From Elusimicrobiota bacterium (GTDB taxonomy: Bacteria; Elusimicrobiota; Elusimicrobia; Elusimicrobiales; UBA9959): a stretch of DNA of 64,000 bases. This document shows positions 39,168 through 48,297 of this stretch, piece after piece. Positions within the stretch are counted from its first letter, which is position 1. Each line of letters opens with the position of its first letter. A program made the translations under genes and the position numbers. The DNA lies in contig JAGVVD010000008.1 of assembly GCA_019135865.1 (NCBI GenBank), forward strand, positions 1 to 64,000. The letters run 5' to 3'. The notes under the pieces were generated by a model, which searched no databases, was not told the origin of the DNA, and was given only the letters and a program-made list of their open reading frames with translations.

Positions 39168-40589
39168 CTATTTTTTCAGGAGGTGGCCGTAGTTCTTGAG
39201 CGCGAAGACGCAGGTCCTGAAAAAACTCCGCTTTTCGCTCTTTAGGAATATATAAAAATATACGGCGCCGAACCATAGGTTGAACAGCGGGTTGGGCGGC
39301 AGTTTTATCAGGAGTTTCACCAGCGGCAGGGTCCAGGGCCAGATCACGGCGGTCTGGAAGAACTTGTGCAGGTTCTCGAGCCTGCGTATGTCCGGCATCC
39401 TGAGCCTGGAGTCTATGAAAAAAGAGGAGGAGATGGCGTCCGGGCTGAAGTCCTTTTCCAGGTAGCCCCGCTCCTGGGCGTAGGCCGTGAGCGCCGTGCG
39501 GGGATAGGGGGAGAAGATGGAGCACCAGGGGTAATCGGCCTTTATCCGGACGTTCATCCTGACGGTCCCGAGGGCGTCCTCGAGCGTCTCGTCCGGCAGT
39601 CCGACGATATTGTAGGTCCTGAAGGTGATGCCCGCTTCGTGCAGCATCGCGGCGGCCTTGTAGATGTCGGCGTCCTTCACGCCTTTCCCGAGGACCTTGT
39701 TGCGCAGCGTCTCCGAGCCGGTCTCGATGCCGAAGAAAACGCTCCTGCAGCCGGCGTCCCTGAGGCGGCGGGCGTAGTCGGGGTTGGCGCTTATTATGTC
39801 CGCCCGCGCCAGGCAGAGGAAATCGAGGCCTATCTCGCGCTTGTACCTGTCGAGGAAGCCGTAAAGCCAGCGCTTGTCCAGCCCGAAGACGTCGTCGCAG
39901 AAATAGACGGTGCGGACCTCCCCGGCCTCCTTGAGGCCCCGCAGTTCCTCCAGCACCTTGTCCTGGTCCCTCACCCGCACGTGCCGGCCCTTGCCGCTGT
40001 AGAGCAGCCTTATGCTGTCCTCGAAGCAGAAGGTGCAGTGGAAGGGGCAGCCGCGCGAGGTTATGACGTTCCTGACGCTGCGGTCGGCGACGGCCCCGAG
40101 CGCGCGGTAGAGCGTGCGGTCCGGGAAGGGGTACTCGTCGAGGTCGGCGCGCAGCGGCCGCACCGGGTTCCTCGTTATGCCGCCGCCGGTCTTCACGTGG
40201 AGGTTGGCGATGCCGGAGATGTCCCCGCCGGCGTCCAGCGCGTCCAGCAGGTCCAGGACGGCGTCCTCTCCCTCTCCCCTGCAGATGACGTCGACTCCTT
40301 CCTCCTCGACGAACTCGGGGAAGAAGGTCGGATGCGCGCCGCCGAAGAGCGAGAGCGTCCGGTACCGGGCTTTCAGCGCTTTCGCCGTCTCCCTGGCCCA
40401 GCGGTGGGAGCCGGTCATGATGGAGAAGGCTATCACGTCCGGCCTGAACGACTCCATGACGCCGTAGAAATCCTCCGGCCCGCCGCCCAGCGCCAGTTCG
40501 CAGGCGTGCCTGCGCTTCACGGCCGCGGAGATGTACATCGGCCCGAGGAACTCGTACTCGATGTTCTGGAGGAAGAGAAGTTTCGCCAT
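39168..40589 (-). CDS. B12-binding radical SAM protein
   Basis: A 473-residue protein of the BchE/HpnJ-like class. An N-terminal B12-binding domain (about residues 5-140: FRPDVIAFSIMTGSHRW, LSLFGGAHPTFFPE, DVICRGEGEDAVLDLL) precedes the radical SAM barrel with CPFHCTFC near residue 195 and CLARADIISAN. A helical C-terminal tail of about 80 hydrophobic residues could sit on the membrane. The usual DxHxxG base-off motif is not visible, as in many relatives. The start directly abuts the stop of the next upstream gene, 40590-42044, whose product has the same design. Confidence 0.88.
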   Translation of the reverse strand: MAKLLFLQNIEYEFLGPMYISAAVKRRHACELALGGGPEDFYGVMESFRPDVIAFSIMTGSHRWARETAKALKARYRTLSLFGGAHPTFFPEFVEEEGVDVICRGEGEDAVLDLLDALDAGGDISGIANLHVKTGGGITRNPVRPLRADLDEYPFPDRTLYRALGAVADRSVRNVITSRGCPFHCTFCFEDSIRLLYSGKGRHVRVRDQDKVLEELRGLKEAGEVRTVYFCDDVFGLDKRWLYGFLDRYKREIGLDFLCLARADIISANPDYARRLRDAGCRSVFFGIETGSETLRNKVLGKGVKDADIYKAAAMLHEAGITFRTYNIVGLPDETLEDALGTVRMNVRIKADYPWCSIFSPYPRTALTAYAQERGYLEKDFSPDAISSSFFIDSRLRMPDIRRLENLHKFFQTAVIWPWTLPLVKLLIKLPPNPLFNLWFGAVYFYIFLKSEKRSFFRTCVFALKNYGHLLKK

Positions 40590-42044
40590 TCAGTCCCGCG
40601 CCCCGCTTTTGCCGGGGCTCCTGCTCTTGAACAGCCACTCCAGCAGCGCCATGAATCCCCTGAAATAGATGGCGGCGTGCCTGAGGCTGCGTATCCTGAG
40701 GAGGTAGGACAGGATTATCCTCGGCCGGAAGTAGAAGCCGCGGAAGGCCCGCTTGGAAGCCGCCTCGAGCGCGGCGGCCGTCAGACCGCGCGGCACGAAA
40801 ACGGGCAGCCAGCCGTTGAGCCGGCTCCAGTCCCTGTCGAAGGTCCCGTGTTCCTCCGCGTGATCGTAGAGCCAGGAGCCGGGGAAGGGGGTCGTGAACG
40901 AGAAATGGGCCTCGTCCAGGGGCAGTTCCCTGGAAAAGCGGATGGTGCTTTCCAGCGTGGCCGGCGTTTCGCCGGGATGGCCCAGCATGAAGAAGCCGCA
41001 GGGGCTTATGCCCGCGTCGCGGGTCATGCGCACGGCGTCGCGGACCTGCCGCGTGGTGGTGTTCTTCATGATGCGCGCGAGTATCTCGTCGGAGCCGCTC
41101 TCCACGCCGTACCAGATCTGCCAGCAGCCGGCCTCCTTCATGGCCCGGAGCAGCTCCGGGTTCACCATGTCCACCCTGCCCGCGCAGGTCCAGACCAGGT
41201 CCAGCCGGGCCTCCCTGAGCAGCGCGCAAAGTTCCAGCGTGCGGCTGCGGTAGGCGGTGAAATTGTCGTCGCGGAGCTGTATCTCCCGCACGCCGTGCCT
41301 GTGGTAGAGCTCCTTTATCATCTCGAAAGTGTAGCGCGCGCTGTAGGCCCTCAGGACGTTCCCGAACACGCTGCGGTCGCAGAAAGTGCATTTGCCCGGG
41401 CAGCCCCGCGAGGCCACCAGCAGGGCGGCCGGTATCCGCTTGAGCGTGTGCACGGGCGGGCAGTAATACCGCGTCAGGTCCGGCAGCAGTTCCCAGGCCG
41501 GCATGGGCAGCTCGTCCATTTTCCCGACGCGTTCCCTCGGCGCGGTCCCGGCCGTCCCGGCCGGCGTGCGCAGGATGAGGCCCTTCACCTGCGAGAGGTC
41601 CCGGCCCGACTCCAACGCCTCCAGGAGTTCCACGATGGTATGGTCCGCCTCGCCGACGACCCCGAGGTCGAACTGGGGGTATCTTTCCATGGTCTCGCCG
41701 GGGAGGGCCGTGAGATGGGGCCCCCCTATCATGACCACCAGGCCGGGGTCGGCCTTTTTCAGCCGGGCGGCCAGCTCGGCCGCGTGAGCTATGGAGATGG
41801 TGACCGCGGTTATCCCCACGCAGCCGGGGGCCTGTTCCAGTATGGCGCCGACGGTCTCCCGGTATCCCAGTTGCAGCGCGGCCGCGTCCAGTATCGACGC
41901 GTCGAAACCTTTCTCCCGCGCCATGGTGGCCAGGCACAGCAGGCCTAGGGGCGGGGTCTGGCCGCCGCTCTGGTGCTTAACGCCGTAGCGGTCCTCTATG
42001 GAAAGAGGAGGGTTCACGAAAATTATTTTTTTCCTGCGGCCCAT
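40590..42044 (-). CDS. B12-binding radical SAM protein, paralogue of the gene downstream
   Basis: A 484-residue protein. N-terminal B12-binding domain: IIFVNPPLS, TPPLGLLCLATMAREKGFD, VVMIGGPHLTALPGE and DLGVVGEADHTIVELLEAL. Radical SAM core: CPGKCTFC near residue 210, DDNFTAYRSRTLELC and WYGVESGSDEILARIMKNTT. A C-terminal helical region with RIILSYLLRIRSLRHAAIYF resembles that of HpnJ/HpnP-like lipid-acting enzymes. This is the first gene after a promoter at 42122-42127 and starts a run of coupled minus-strand genes to 34513. Activity on an isoprenoid or lipid-linked sugar is inference. Confidence 0.88.
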   Translation of the reverse strand: MGRRKKIIFVNPPLSIEDRYGVKHQSGGQTPPLGLLCLATMAREKGFDASILDAAALQLGYRETVGAILEQAPGCVGITAVTISIAHAAELAARLKKADPGLVVMIGGPHLTALPGETMERYPQFDLGVVGEADHTIVELLEALESGRDLSQVKGLILRTPAGTAGTAPRERVGKMDELPMPAWELLPDLTRYYCPPVHTLKRIPAALLVASRGCPGKCTFCDRSVFGNVLRAYSARYTFEMIKELYHRHGVREIQLRDDNFTAYRSRTLELCALLREARLDLVWTCAGRVDMVNPELLRAMKEAGCWQIWYGVESGSDEILARIMKNTTTRQVRDAVRMTRDAGISPCGFFMLGHPGETPATLESTIRFSRELPLDEAHFSFTTPFPGSWLYDHAEEHGTFDRDWSRLNGWLPVFVPRGLTAAALEAASKRAFRGFYFRPRIILSYLLRIRSLRHAAIYFRGFMALLEWLFKSRSPGKSGARD

Positions 42045-42167
42045 TAGAGTCCGTTAGCGTTTCGGCGAGGTTCCGGGTATCCGGGCGGATCGCGGCGGAA
42101 AAAGCCCGTCCCGGACAACAGATTGTATCAAATAGGGATGGAGGGGGGAGGCCGGTGCCGCGGGCCG
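42045..42167 (-). promoter_or_regulatory. Promoter and leader region of the radical SAM/glycan operon
   Basis: The minus strand has GATACAAT with a TACAAT -10 box at 42122-42127, giving a leader of about 70 nt before the ATG at 42044. A weak GC-rich hairpin is possible in the leader. The region also lies after the stop of the GT39-like gene at 42168, so the upstream genes may read through as well. No ORF is seen here. Confidence 0.5.
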
Positions 42168-43814
42168 TCAGACCCTGCGGAAGATCCTGATCTCGCCGGG
42201 GGTAAAGAGTATGGGGGTCGGTTCCCCGGGCAGCGGCCAGGCCGCCGCGCGGGAGAAGGAGCTGGAGAAAGAGGCCTCCTCCGAGTAGCCGGCGTCCAGT
42301 ATCTCCCGGAAAGCGCCGGGCCGTCCTATGAACTCCGCCTCCAGGTCCGAGAGGAGGACGAAGTCGGGCCTTTTCTCTTTCAGGAGGTCGATGTCCCCGT
42401 TCGAGCCCCAGTCGCTGGAAGAGACGGAAACGAGGGCGGCGCCGTTGAGCAGCCCGTGGTCCGGATGACGGTAATGCCGCTCGACCAAGCCCGGACTGAA
42501 CCAGGAGGGTTCGCGCGCCAGGCCGACGGAGCTTCCCGGCGGAAGGTTCTCCGCCAGCCACCCGGAGGCCAGGTCGCGTATCTCCGGGGCCCCGCGCAGC
42601 CGCAGGTGCTCCGCGTTGAAGACGGCGGCATGGGCCAGTATGACGGCCAGGGCCAGCCAGGCCGCGGCCGGCCGCCAGCGCAGCGCGGCAGCCAGGAAGC
42701 GGCCTCCCAGCAGCGCGGCCAGCGGCATGAGCGGGAGAATGCGCCCGGCCGTGGACTCCCTTCCCGCTTTGAAGAAGATGAGCGACATCAGCAGCACCCA
42801 GGCCAGGACGAACCTGTCGGCGCGCGTGCGCGCCTTCGCCGCGAGGCCCGCGCCGGCGAGGACGGCCAGCAGTACCGGGACCCCGAACCCCTCGGCGGCG
42901 CTGAGCGAGACGGCGAACAGCTTTTGCAGGGGGCCGTCCGCGTGGCGGACCCCGGAGGCCGCGGTCTTTATCAGTTCGATCCCTTTCATGAAGCTCGGAT
43001 AGTCGAGGAGGGTATAGGGGGACGTGAGCAGGAAGAAGAGCAGCGCGGCCCCGGCCGCCCCCAGGGCCTTGCCCGGGGACCTCTTGCCGGCCGGCCTCAG
43101 CAGCAGGGCGACCGGTATCATCGCCAGTAGCGGGGCCGACGAGAAGCGCGTGGCCGTGGCCAGCCCGGCGCAAGCCCCGCCCAGGAAGAAATCCCGGCCG
43201 CCGCCGGACTCCGCCGCCTTCCACAGGAAATACAGCGAGAGGGCCGCCCAGAAGGTCTCCGGGACGTTCTTGACCATGTAGGCCGAATAGACGATATGGG
43301 AGGGAGCCACCGCCAGCAGCAGCGCGGCGAAGACCCCGGCGGTTTCGCCGTAGGTCCGGCGGCCCAGCAGGTAGATCAGCCAGATGGTCAGGAGGCCGAA
43401 GACGGCGGACAGGGCCCGTCCGGCTATGTAGAAACGGGCCCATTCCTCCGGGTGGGAGTAATAGAATCCCTTGTCGGTGGTGAGCTCGAGCCAGCCGGAA
43501 AGGGAGAGGGCCTTCAGGACTGCGGCGTAGAAATAGGTGTGGAAGGTCCCGCCGGACAGCGCCAGCGGGTCCTTCTCGCTCACGGGGTTGAAATCGAGCC
43601 TGGCCGGGTCCATCGCCTGTATCGAGACCAGGATGGTGTACTCGTCGCTGTTATAAGTGTTGAGCTGCGTGGTCTCGCCGGGCAGTTTCCAGAAGACGGC
43701 CGGGAAGCGCAGCGCCGCCGCGGCCAGCAGGACGACGGCGAGCCAGACGAGGCCGCGGGCGGAGGCGCCGGCCGGGGCGGCGGAGGAGGAACTGAGGGGC
43801 GGGTCTTTCTTCAT
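42168..43814 (-). CDS. GT39-like (PMT/ArnT-type) membrane glycosyltransferase, second copy
   Basis: A 548-residue protein with an N-terminal cytoplasmic tail, about 12 membrane helices and a C-terminal soluble domain (about residues 430-548). The first periplasmic loop has TYNSDEYTILVSIQAMDPARLDFNP with acidic residues at the GT-C catalytic site, then GGTFHTYFYAAVLKAL. It should use a polyprenyl-phosphate sugar donor, which the GT2 DPM1-like enzymes in this region could supply. The ATG overlaps the stop of the GT2 gene by 4 nt. Confidence 0.82.
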   Translation of the reverse strand: MKKDPPLSSSSAAPAGASARGLVWLAVVLLAAAALRFPAVFWKLPGETTQLNTYNSDEYTILVSIQAMDPARLDFNPVSEKDPLALSGGTFHTYFYAAVLKALSLSGWLELTTDKGFYYSHPEEWARFYIAGRALSAVFGLLTIWLIYLLGRRTYGETAGVFAALLLAVAPSHIVYSAYMVKNVPETFWAALSLYFLWKAAESGGGRDFFLGGACAGLATATRFSSAPLLAMIPVALLLRPAGKRSPGKALGAAGAALLFFLLTSPYTLLDYPSFMKGIELIKTAASGVRHADGPLQKLFAVSLSAAEGFGVPVLLAVLAGAGLAAKARTRADRFVLAWVLLMSLIFFKAGRESTAGRILPLMPLAALLGGRFLAAALRWRPAAAWLALAVILAHAAVFNAEHLRLRGAPEIRDLASGWLAENLPPGSSVGLAREPSWFSPGLVERHYRHPDHGLLNGAALVSVSSSDWGSNGDIDLLKEKRPDFVLLSDLEAEFIGRPGAFREILDAGYSEEASFSSSFSRAAAWPLPGEPTPILFTPGEIRIFRRV

Positions 43815-44770
43815 TTTTTCAGAAGGATGAACTTCACCGTTCCGGCCGCGCAGCCGGCGGCCCAGCAGAAGCCCCGCAGGTAGAGCAGTGGCAGCATCCA
43901 GAGCAGCCGGGCCTGACCGGAAGCCCGCACGGCGAAAAAGGCCGGCGGCAGGTTGAGCAGGAAGGCGGCCAGGTTCAGCGCGAGCCAGCAGGGCATCCAG
44001 CCGAAGGCGGCGCAGAAGGGGAGCGAGACGGCCGAGAGCGCGAAGAGCGGCGGCTGCACGGCGTCGCGCTTCCCGCTGTAGTCGTCGTTGCCGAGGCGCC
44101 CGGGGTGTTTGGCGACCAGCTTCATGATCCAGTAGCCGCGCCAGAACTGCTGGCGCAGGAAACCGCGGGCGCTCTCCGGGAAGAAATGGCCCGTTCGGGC
44201 CTCGCGCGTGAAGAGCAGGCGCCGGCCCGAGGCGGCTATGCGGTAGGTGAGGTCGGAGTCCTCCCCGCAGGCTATCCGGAAGGACTCGTCGAAACCGCCC
44301 AGGGATTCGAGTACCTCGCGGGGCGCGCCCAGGCTGAAGGAGCCGAGGTAGCGGACCTCGCGCGGCAGCCGGGCGTGGCGGTACTGGATCTCGTAATGGA
44401 TGCAGGACGCGACCAGGCTCTCCGGATTGGCCAGCGTGTAGGTCCCGCCGGCCGCGCCGGCGCCCTCGTCGAGCAGCTTCACCAGGGTCAGGGCCCAGTC
44501 CCTGTCGGGCACGCAGTCCGAATCCGTGAAAAGCACGTAGCGGCCGGAAGCGGCGCGCCAGCCGAGGTTGCGGGCCGCGGCCGCGCCGCGGTTCTCCTGG
44601 CGCAGGTACTTTACCCCGAAACGTTCCGCTATCGAAGGCGTCGAGTCCGTCGATCCGTCGTCGGCGACCACCAGTTCGCACGGCAGCGACTGGGCCCTGC
44701 AGGCTTCCAGAGTGCGGGCGAGCGTGTTTTCGGCGTTATAGGCCGGGATTACTATTGAAACCGCGGTCAC
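43811..44770 (-). CDS. GT2-family glycosyltransferase with C-terminal membrane helices
   Basis: A 319-residue protein. The GT-A fold starts at once with SIVIPAYNAENTLARTLEACR. It has ADDGSTDSTPSIA, the donor-binding DXD variant in LFTDSDCVPDRDW, and the acceptor-side GGFDESFRIACGEDSDLTYR. Two or three helices follow at residues 250-315 and anchor it in the membrane. It would transfer a sugar from a nucleotide to a growing glycan on the cytoplasmic face. The GTG start overlaps the stop of the SPASM-type radical SAM gene. Longer frames upstream run through that gene and are rejected. Confidence 0.83.
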   Translation of the reverse strand: MTAVSIVIPAYNAENTLARTLEACRAQSLPCELVVADDGSTDSTPSIAERFGVKYLRQENRGAAAARNLGWRAASGRYVLFTDSDCVPDRDWALTLVKLLDEGAGAAGGTYTLANPESLVASCIHYEIQYRHARLPREVRYLGSFSLGAPREVLESLGGFDESFRIACGEDSDLTYRIAASGRRLLFTREARTGHFFPESARGFLRQQFWRGYWIMKLVAKHPGRLGNDDYSGKRDAVQPPLFALSAVSLPFCAAFGWMPCWLALNLAAFLLNLPPAFFAVRASGQARLLWMLPLLYLRGFCWAAGCAAGTVKFILLKK

Positions 44771-45879
44771 AGGCGTGTCTCGGCGCGCTGGGCGTCGTCC
44801 ATGAAATGCCAAGGCTCGGCTATGGCCGGTCCCGGCGCGGGCGTCAGTTCCAGGTCCCCGAAGCGGCGCGCATACTCGTTCCAGACGCCTCCGCAGATCC
44901 GGCCGTAGGCGCACCGGCGGCACTTGGAGAACTTCCGCTTGTGGAGCAGCGTGTGCGCCTGCAGTATGGCGGCGTGGCGGAAATGGTCCCAGCCATACGA
45001 TAACCAGAGCCGCTTGTCCGGCAGCGCGGCGGCGCCGGCCAGCAGGCCTCCCAGCCATTTCCACAGGGGTTCGCGCGTGCGGGAACGATAATAGTAATCC
45101 CATTCGTCATGGTCGTAGTGGACCTGCGGTACGTTCTGAACGTGCTTTTCCAGCCCCGGCATCAGGCAGAGCGGCAGGTATCTCACGGTGAACTTATCGA
45201 AGGCCGGGCCGAATTCCGCTATGGTCCTTTTCAGCTCGGCGGCGGCGTCCGCGTATCTCAGGAAGTTGCGCTCGTCCGCGCCGCTGGTCTGCTGCTGTAT
45301 GGGGTTGAAAAGGATGAAATTGACCGTCTTGATGCCCATATCGCGGAAGAGGCGGGCCCTGTTGTATACGTCGGCCAGGCTGGTCCCAGTTATTACGGAA
45401 TTGCAGCGGACCTTTACGCGCAGGGCCTGGACGTTGCGTACGGCGGTCATCAGTCTGTCGAAGCTGCCCGGCACGTTGGTGACGGAGTCGTGCAGCCCGG
45501 CGGTCGAGCCGTGGACCGAGAACAGGAAATCCTCCACTCCGGACGAGACCAGTTCCCGGGCATAGCCGTTGTCGGCGAGGCGCAAGCCGTTGGTTATGAC
45601 CGACACCCTTGAGAAGCCGGCGGTCTTCGCGAAGCGCGCCAGCTCGAAGAGGTCGCGGCGGATGGTGGGCTCTCCTCCGGTGAATTCCAGCACGCGAAGG
45701 CCTCTCGCGTAATGACGGGCGATGAGGTCCCTGCATTCTTCGGTCGTAAGGTCCTTGTCCCTGTTGCGGGCCTTAACGTCCGTCAGGTAATAACAGAAGC
45801 CGCACTTGATGTTGCAGGAGTAGCCGACGTTGAGATCTATCCTCCGCGTGAGCGGCGGGGGGGGGATGTTATAAACCAT
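44767..45879 (-). CDS. Radical SAM protein with C-terminal SPASM-like cysteines
   Basis: A 370-residue protein without a B12 domain. The radical SAM motif CNIKCGFC lies near residue 22 and LEFTGGEPTIRRDL at about 65, as in the MoaA/SPASM branch. VITNGLRLADNGY and FLFSVHGS follow. The C-terminal SKCRRCAYGRICGG holds three more cysteines that may bind a second cluster. Members of this group act on peptides, anaerobic sulfatases or sugars. In this setting, between two glycosyltransferase genes, a role in glycan modification is possible but unproven. Confidence 0.83.
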   Translation of the reverse strand: MVYNIPPPPLTRRIDLNVGYSCNIKCGFCYYLTDVKARNRDKDLTTEECRDLIARHYARGLRVLEFTGGEPTIRRDLFELARFAKTAGFSRVSVITNGLRLADNGYARELVSSGVEDFLFSVHGSTAGLHDSVTNVPGSFDRLMTAVRNVQALRVKVRCNSVITGTSLADVYNRARLFRDMGIKTVNFILFNPIQQQTSGADERNFLRYADAAAELKRTIAEFGPAFDKFTVRYLPLCLMPGLEKHVQNVPQVHYDHDEWDYYYRSRTREPLWKWLGGLLAGAAALPDKRLWLSYGWDHFRHAAILQAHTLLHKRKFSKCRRCAYGRICGGVWNEYARRFGDLELTPAPGPAIAEPWHFMDDAQRAETRL

Positions 45880-45899
45880 AGGAATACGGCGCTCCGTGT

Positions 45900-46583
45900 T
45901 TATCTGGCGAACCGGAGCTTTATGATGATCCAGACCGCCATGAAGCCGTCCTTCCAGTTGATCTTCTTGCCCTCGCCGTAGGTGCGGGGGGTGTAGCTTA
46001 TCGGGATCTCCTTTATCCTGACCCCGCGCCTGATGAGACTGACGGCCAGCTCGGTGTCGAAATCGAAGCCGTTGCAGGTGAACCTCATCCCTTCCAGCGT
46101 TTTCAGCCGGAAGACCTTGTAGCAGGTGAGCACGTCGGTCATGCTGGAGCCGTAAAGGAGATTGGTCAGGCCTATGATCACCCGGTTGGCTACCAGGCTG
46201 GCGGTCCTGAACCTGGCCCCGCCCAGGAAGCGCGAGCCGAAGACCACGTCGCTCTCGCCTTCCAGTATGGGGCGCAGGAGGGCGGGATATTCCTCGGGGC
46301 TGACCTCCAGGTCGGCGTCCTGTATGAGGGCGATGTCGCCGGTGGCGGCTTCGAGGCCCTTGCGCACGGCGCGGCCCTTGCCCCCGCGGCGCTCCTCGTA
46401 TATGACGCGCGTGCCGGGGACGGCCTCCTCGGCGCGCAGCACTTCCCTGGTGCCGTCGGAGGAGGCCCCGTCCACCACGATGATCTCCTTCTCCATGCCG
46501 ACGGGCACGCGCCGGACCCGCGCGATGATCTCGCGCACGGTCGCGGCCTCGTTGTAGGAGGGGATGATGACGGAAAGCTTCAT
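45900..46583 (-). CDS. GT2 glycosyltransferase, polyprenyl-phosphate sugar synthase-like (DPM1 type)
   Basis: A 227-residue enzyme with the DPM1-like GT-A fold: LSVIIPSYNEAATVREII, VDGASSDGTREVL, GKGRAVRKGLEAATGDIALIQDADLEVSPEEYP, GSRFLGG and the C-terminal IPISYTPRTYGEGKKINWKDG signature. Such enzymes make polyprenyl-phosphate mannose or glucose, the donors of GT39-type transferases, two of which lie downstream in the same region. No transmembrane anchor is seen. Its start overlaps the stop of the nucleotidyltransferase gene. Confidence 0.85.
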   Translation of the reverse strand: MKLSVIIPSYNEAATVREIIARVRRVPVGMEKEIIVVDGASSDGTREVLRAEEAVPGTRVIYEERRGGKGRAVRKGLEAATGDIALIQDADLEVSPEEYPALLRPILEGESDVVFGSRFLGGARFRTASLVANRVIIGLTNLLYGSSMTDVLTCYKVFRLKTLEGMRFTCNGFDFDTELAVSLIRRGVRIKEIPISYTPRTYGEGKKINWKDGFMAVWIIIKLRFAR

Positions 46584-47275
46584 TTGCGGGAGCGCAGGAG
46601 GCGCGCCTCCTGCGCCGCTTCCTCCAGCTGGGACGCCTTCTCTATCCCCAGCCAGTAATCGGAGAATTCATACATGCCGACGTGCCTGCCGGCGGCCAGC
46701 AGCGAGTTCACGAGCTCCGGCATGGTGAAGGCCCCCTCGCGGGGGATCCTGCGCAGCGCGCAGGGCGAGACGGCGTAGATGCCGGCCGAGACGAGATGTT
46801 CCGTCACGGGTTTTTCGGTTATGCCGGTGACCCTGCCGCCGGAGGCCGAGACCGTGCCGAAAGGGAGCCGGTCGGAGTATTTGCGCGCCGCGATGGTCAG
46901 GTCCGCGCCCGAGCGCCGGTGGGCGGCCATGAATTTCCGGAAGTCCAGCCGGGTGAGGATGTCGCCGTTCATCACCAGGAAGGGCTCGCGCAGGCCCCTG
47001 ATGAGCCTCAGCGGGCCGGCGGTGCCGAGAGGGCGGCGCTCCCTCGTGTAGCTGATGGTGACGCCGAACTTCCTGCCGCCGCCGAAATAGGCCTCTATCA
47101 GTTCCGCGCCGTAGCCGAGGGTGAGGATTATGTCCTTTATTCCCAGCGCCCTGAGGCGGAGGACCATGTGCTCCAGTATCGGCTTCTCGTCCACCGGCAG
47201 GAGCGGCTTGGGGATGGAGAAAGTGAAAGGGCGGAGCCTTGTACCGCAGCCGCCGGCTATTATGACCGCTTTCAT
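46580..47275 (-). CDS. Sugar-1-phosphate nucleotidyltransferase
   Basis: A 231-residue enzyme with the nucleotide-binding signature MKAVIIAGGCGTRLRPFTFSIPKPLLPV, the metal-binding VMNGDILT and the sugar site EKPVTEHLVSAGIYAV. It lacks the left-handed beta-helix of GlmU. It should make an NDP-sugar from a sugar 1-phosphate, most likely NDP-hexose or NDP-N-acetylhexosamine. The next two upstream genes (4,6-dehydratase-like SDR and aminotransferase) would then act on its product, so these three form a sugar-nucleotide module. The gene lies 22 nt after the SDR gene. Confidence 0.85.
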   Translation of the reverse strand: MKAVIIAGGCGTRLRPFTFSIPKPLLPVDEKPILEHMVLRLRALGIKDIILTLGYGAELIEAYFGGGRKFGVTISYTRERRPLGTAGPLRLIRGLREPFLVMNGDILTRLDFRKFMAAHRRSGADLTIAARKYSDRLPFGTVSASGGRVTGITEKPVTEHLVSAGIYAVSPCALRRIPREGAFTMPELVNSLLAAGRHVGMYEFSDYWLGIEKASQLEEAAQEARLLRSRK

Positions 47276-47297
47276 CCGAGTTCCTCTTTCCCCCGTT

Positions 47298-48287
47298 TCA
47301 GATATTGTACTTGTCCGGGCTGTAGCCTTCCGAGTGCGCCTTTATCCAGTCGATGGTCTGCTTCAGGCCGCTTTCGAGCGTGGTGCGCGGCTTCCAGCCT
47401 ATCAGGTCCGCCGCCAGGGAGTTGTCGCAGAGCAGCTGCATCACCTCGCTGGCCTTAGGGCGTTTCCTCGCGTTCGTCGTTTCTATTTTGACCTTGCGGC
47501 CCATCAGCCGCAGTATCTCGGCCGCCAGCTCCCCGACGGAGATGTCGCGCCCGGTGCCTATGTTGATCGCCTTCCCGACCGAACGCGGCGATTCGGCGGT
47601 CTTTATGAAACCGTCCACCGTGTCCGCCACGTAGTTGAGGTCCCTGCGCGGGGCGAGGGCGCCCAGCTTGACCGTCCGCTTCGTAAGGGCCTGGGCGATG
47701 ATGGTCGGGATTATCGCCCTGTCCGACTGGCGGGGACCGTAGGTGTTGAAGGGCCGTATGACCGCCACCGGCAGCCCGTAGGTGCGGTTGAAGGACTCCG
47801 CTATCTTGTCGGCCGCTATCTTGCTGGCGGAGTAGGGGGACTGGGCCTGCAGCGGGTGCTTCTCGTCTATCGGGGTGTAGAGGGCGGTGCCGTAGACCTC
47901 GGAGGTGGAGGTGGTGACGACCTTGCTGGCGCCGGCGTCGCGCGCGGCCAGCAGCACGTTGAGCGTACCCAGGGCGTTGACCTCGAACACTTCGCGCGGG
48001 TTCACGTAGGAGTACGGGATCCCCACCAGTGCCCCGAGGTGGAAGACCACGTCCTTCTTCCTGAGCAGTTTCTTCACCATCTCCGGGTCGCGCAGGTCGC
48101 CCGGCACGAACTCGATCTGCGAGAGCAGCTGCCGCGGCGCGTGCTTGAGCGCGCCGAGGTCGTTGTAGGGGGTGTATTCCAGCAGGGCGGTCACCCTGGC
48201 CCCCAGCCTGACCAGCCTTTCCGTGAGGTGGCTCCCTATGAAGCCGCTCCCGCCGGTTATGAGTACCCTGCTTCCGCGCCAGTTCAT
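47298..48287 (-). CDS. NAD-dependent sugar-nucleotide 4,6-dehydratase-like SDR (LegB-type)
   Basis: A 329-residue extended SDR enzyme. The NAD-binding motif VLITGGSGFIGSHL is at the N-terminus, VVFHLGALVGIPYSY follows, and the catalytic triad is STSEVYG plus YSASK (Tyr/Lys). The substrate arch shows RPFNTYGPRQSDRAIIPTII. The layout and the phrase LNYVADTVDGFIKTAES resemble GDP- or UDP-sugar 4,6-dehydratases, such as LegB of the legionaminic acid route. A 4-epimerase is an alternative. With the PLP aminotransferase it would give a 4-amino-4,6-dideoxyhexose. Confidence 0.8.
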   Translation of the reverse strand: MNWRGSRVLITGGSGFIGSHLTERLVRLGARVTALLEYTPYNDLGALKHAPRQLLSQIEFVPGDLRDPEMVKKLLRKKDVVFHLGALVGIPYSYVNPREVFEVNALGTLNVLLAARDAGASKVVTTSTSEVYGTALYTPIDEKHPLQAQSPYSASKIAADKIAESFNRTYGLPVAVIRPFNTYGPRQSDRAIIPTIIAQALTKRTVKLGALAPRRDLNYVADTVDGFIKTAESPRSVGKAINIGTGRDISVGELAAEILRLMGRKVKIETTNARKRPKASEVMQLLCDNSLAADLIGWKPRTTLESGLKQTIDWIKAHSEGYSPDKYNI

Positions 48288-48297
48288 CGGCCGGGCC

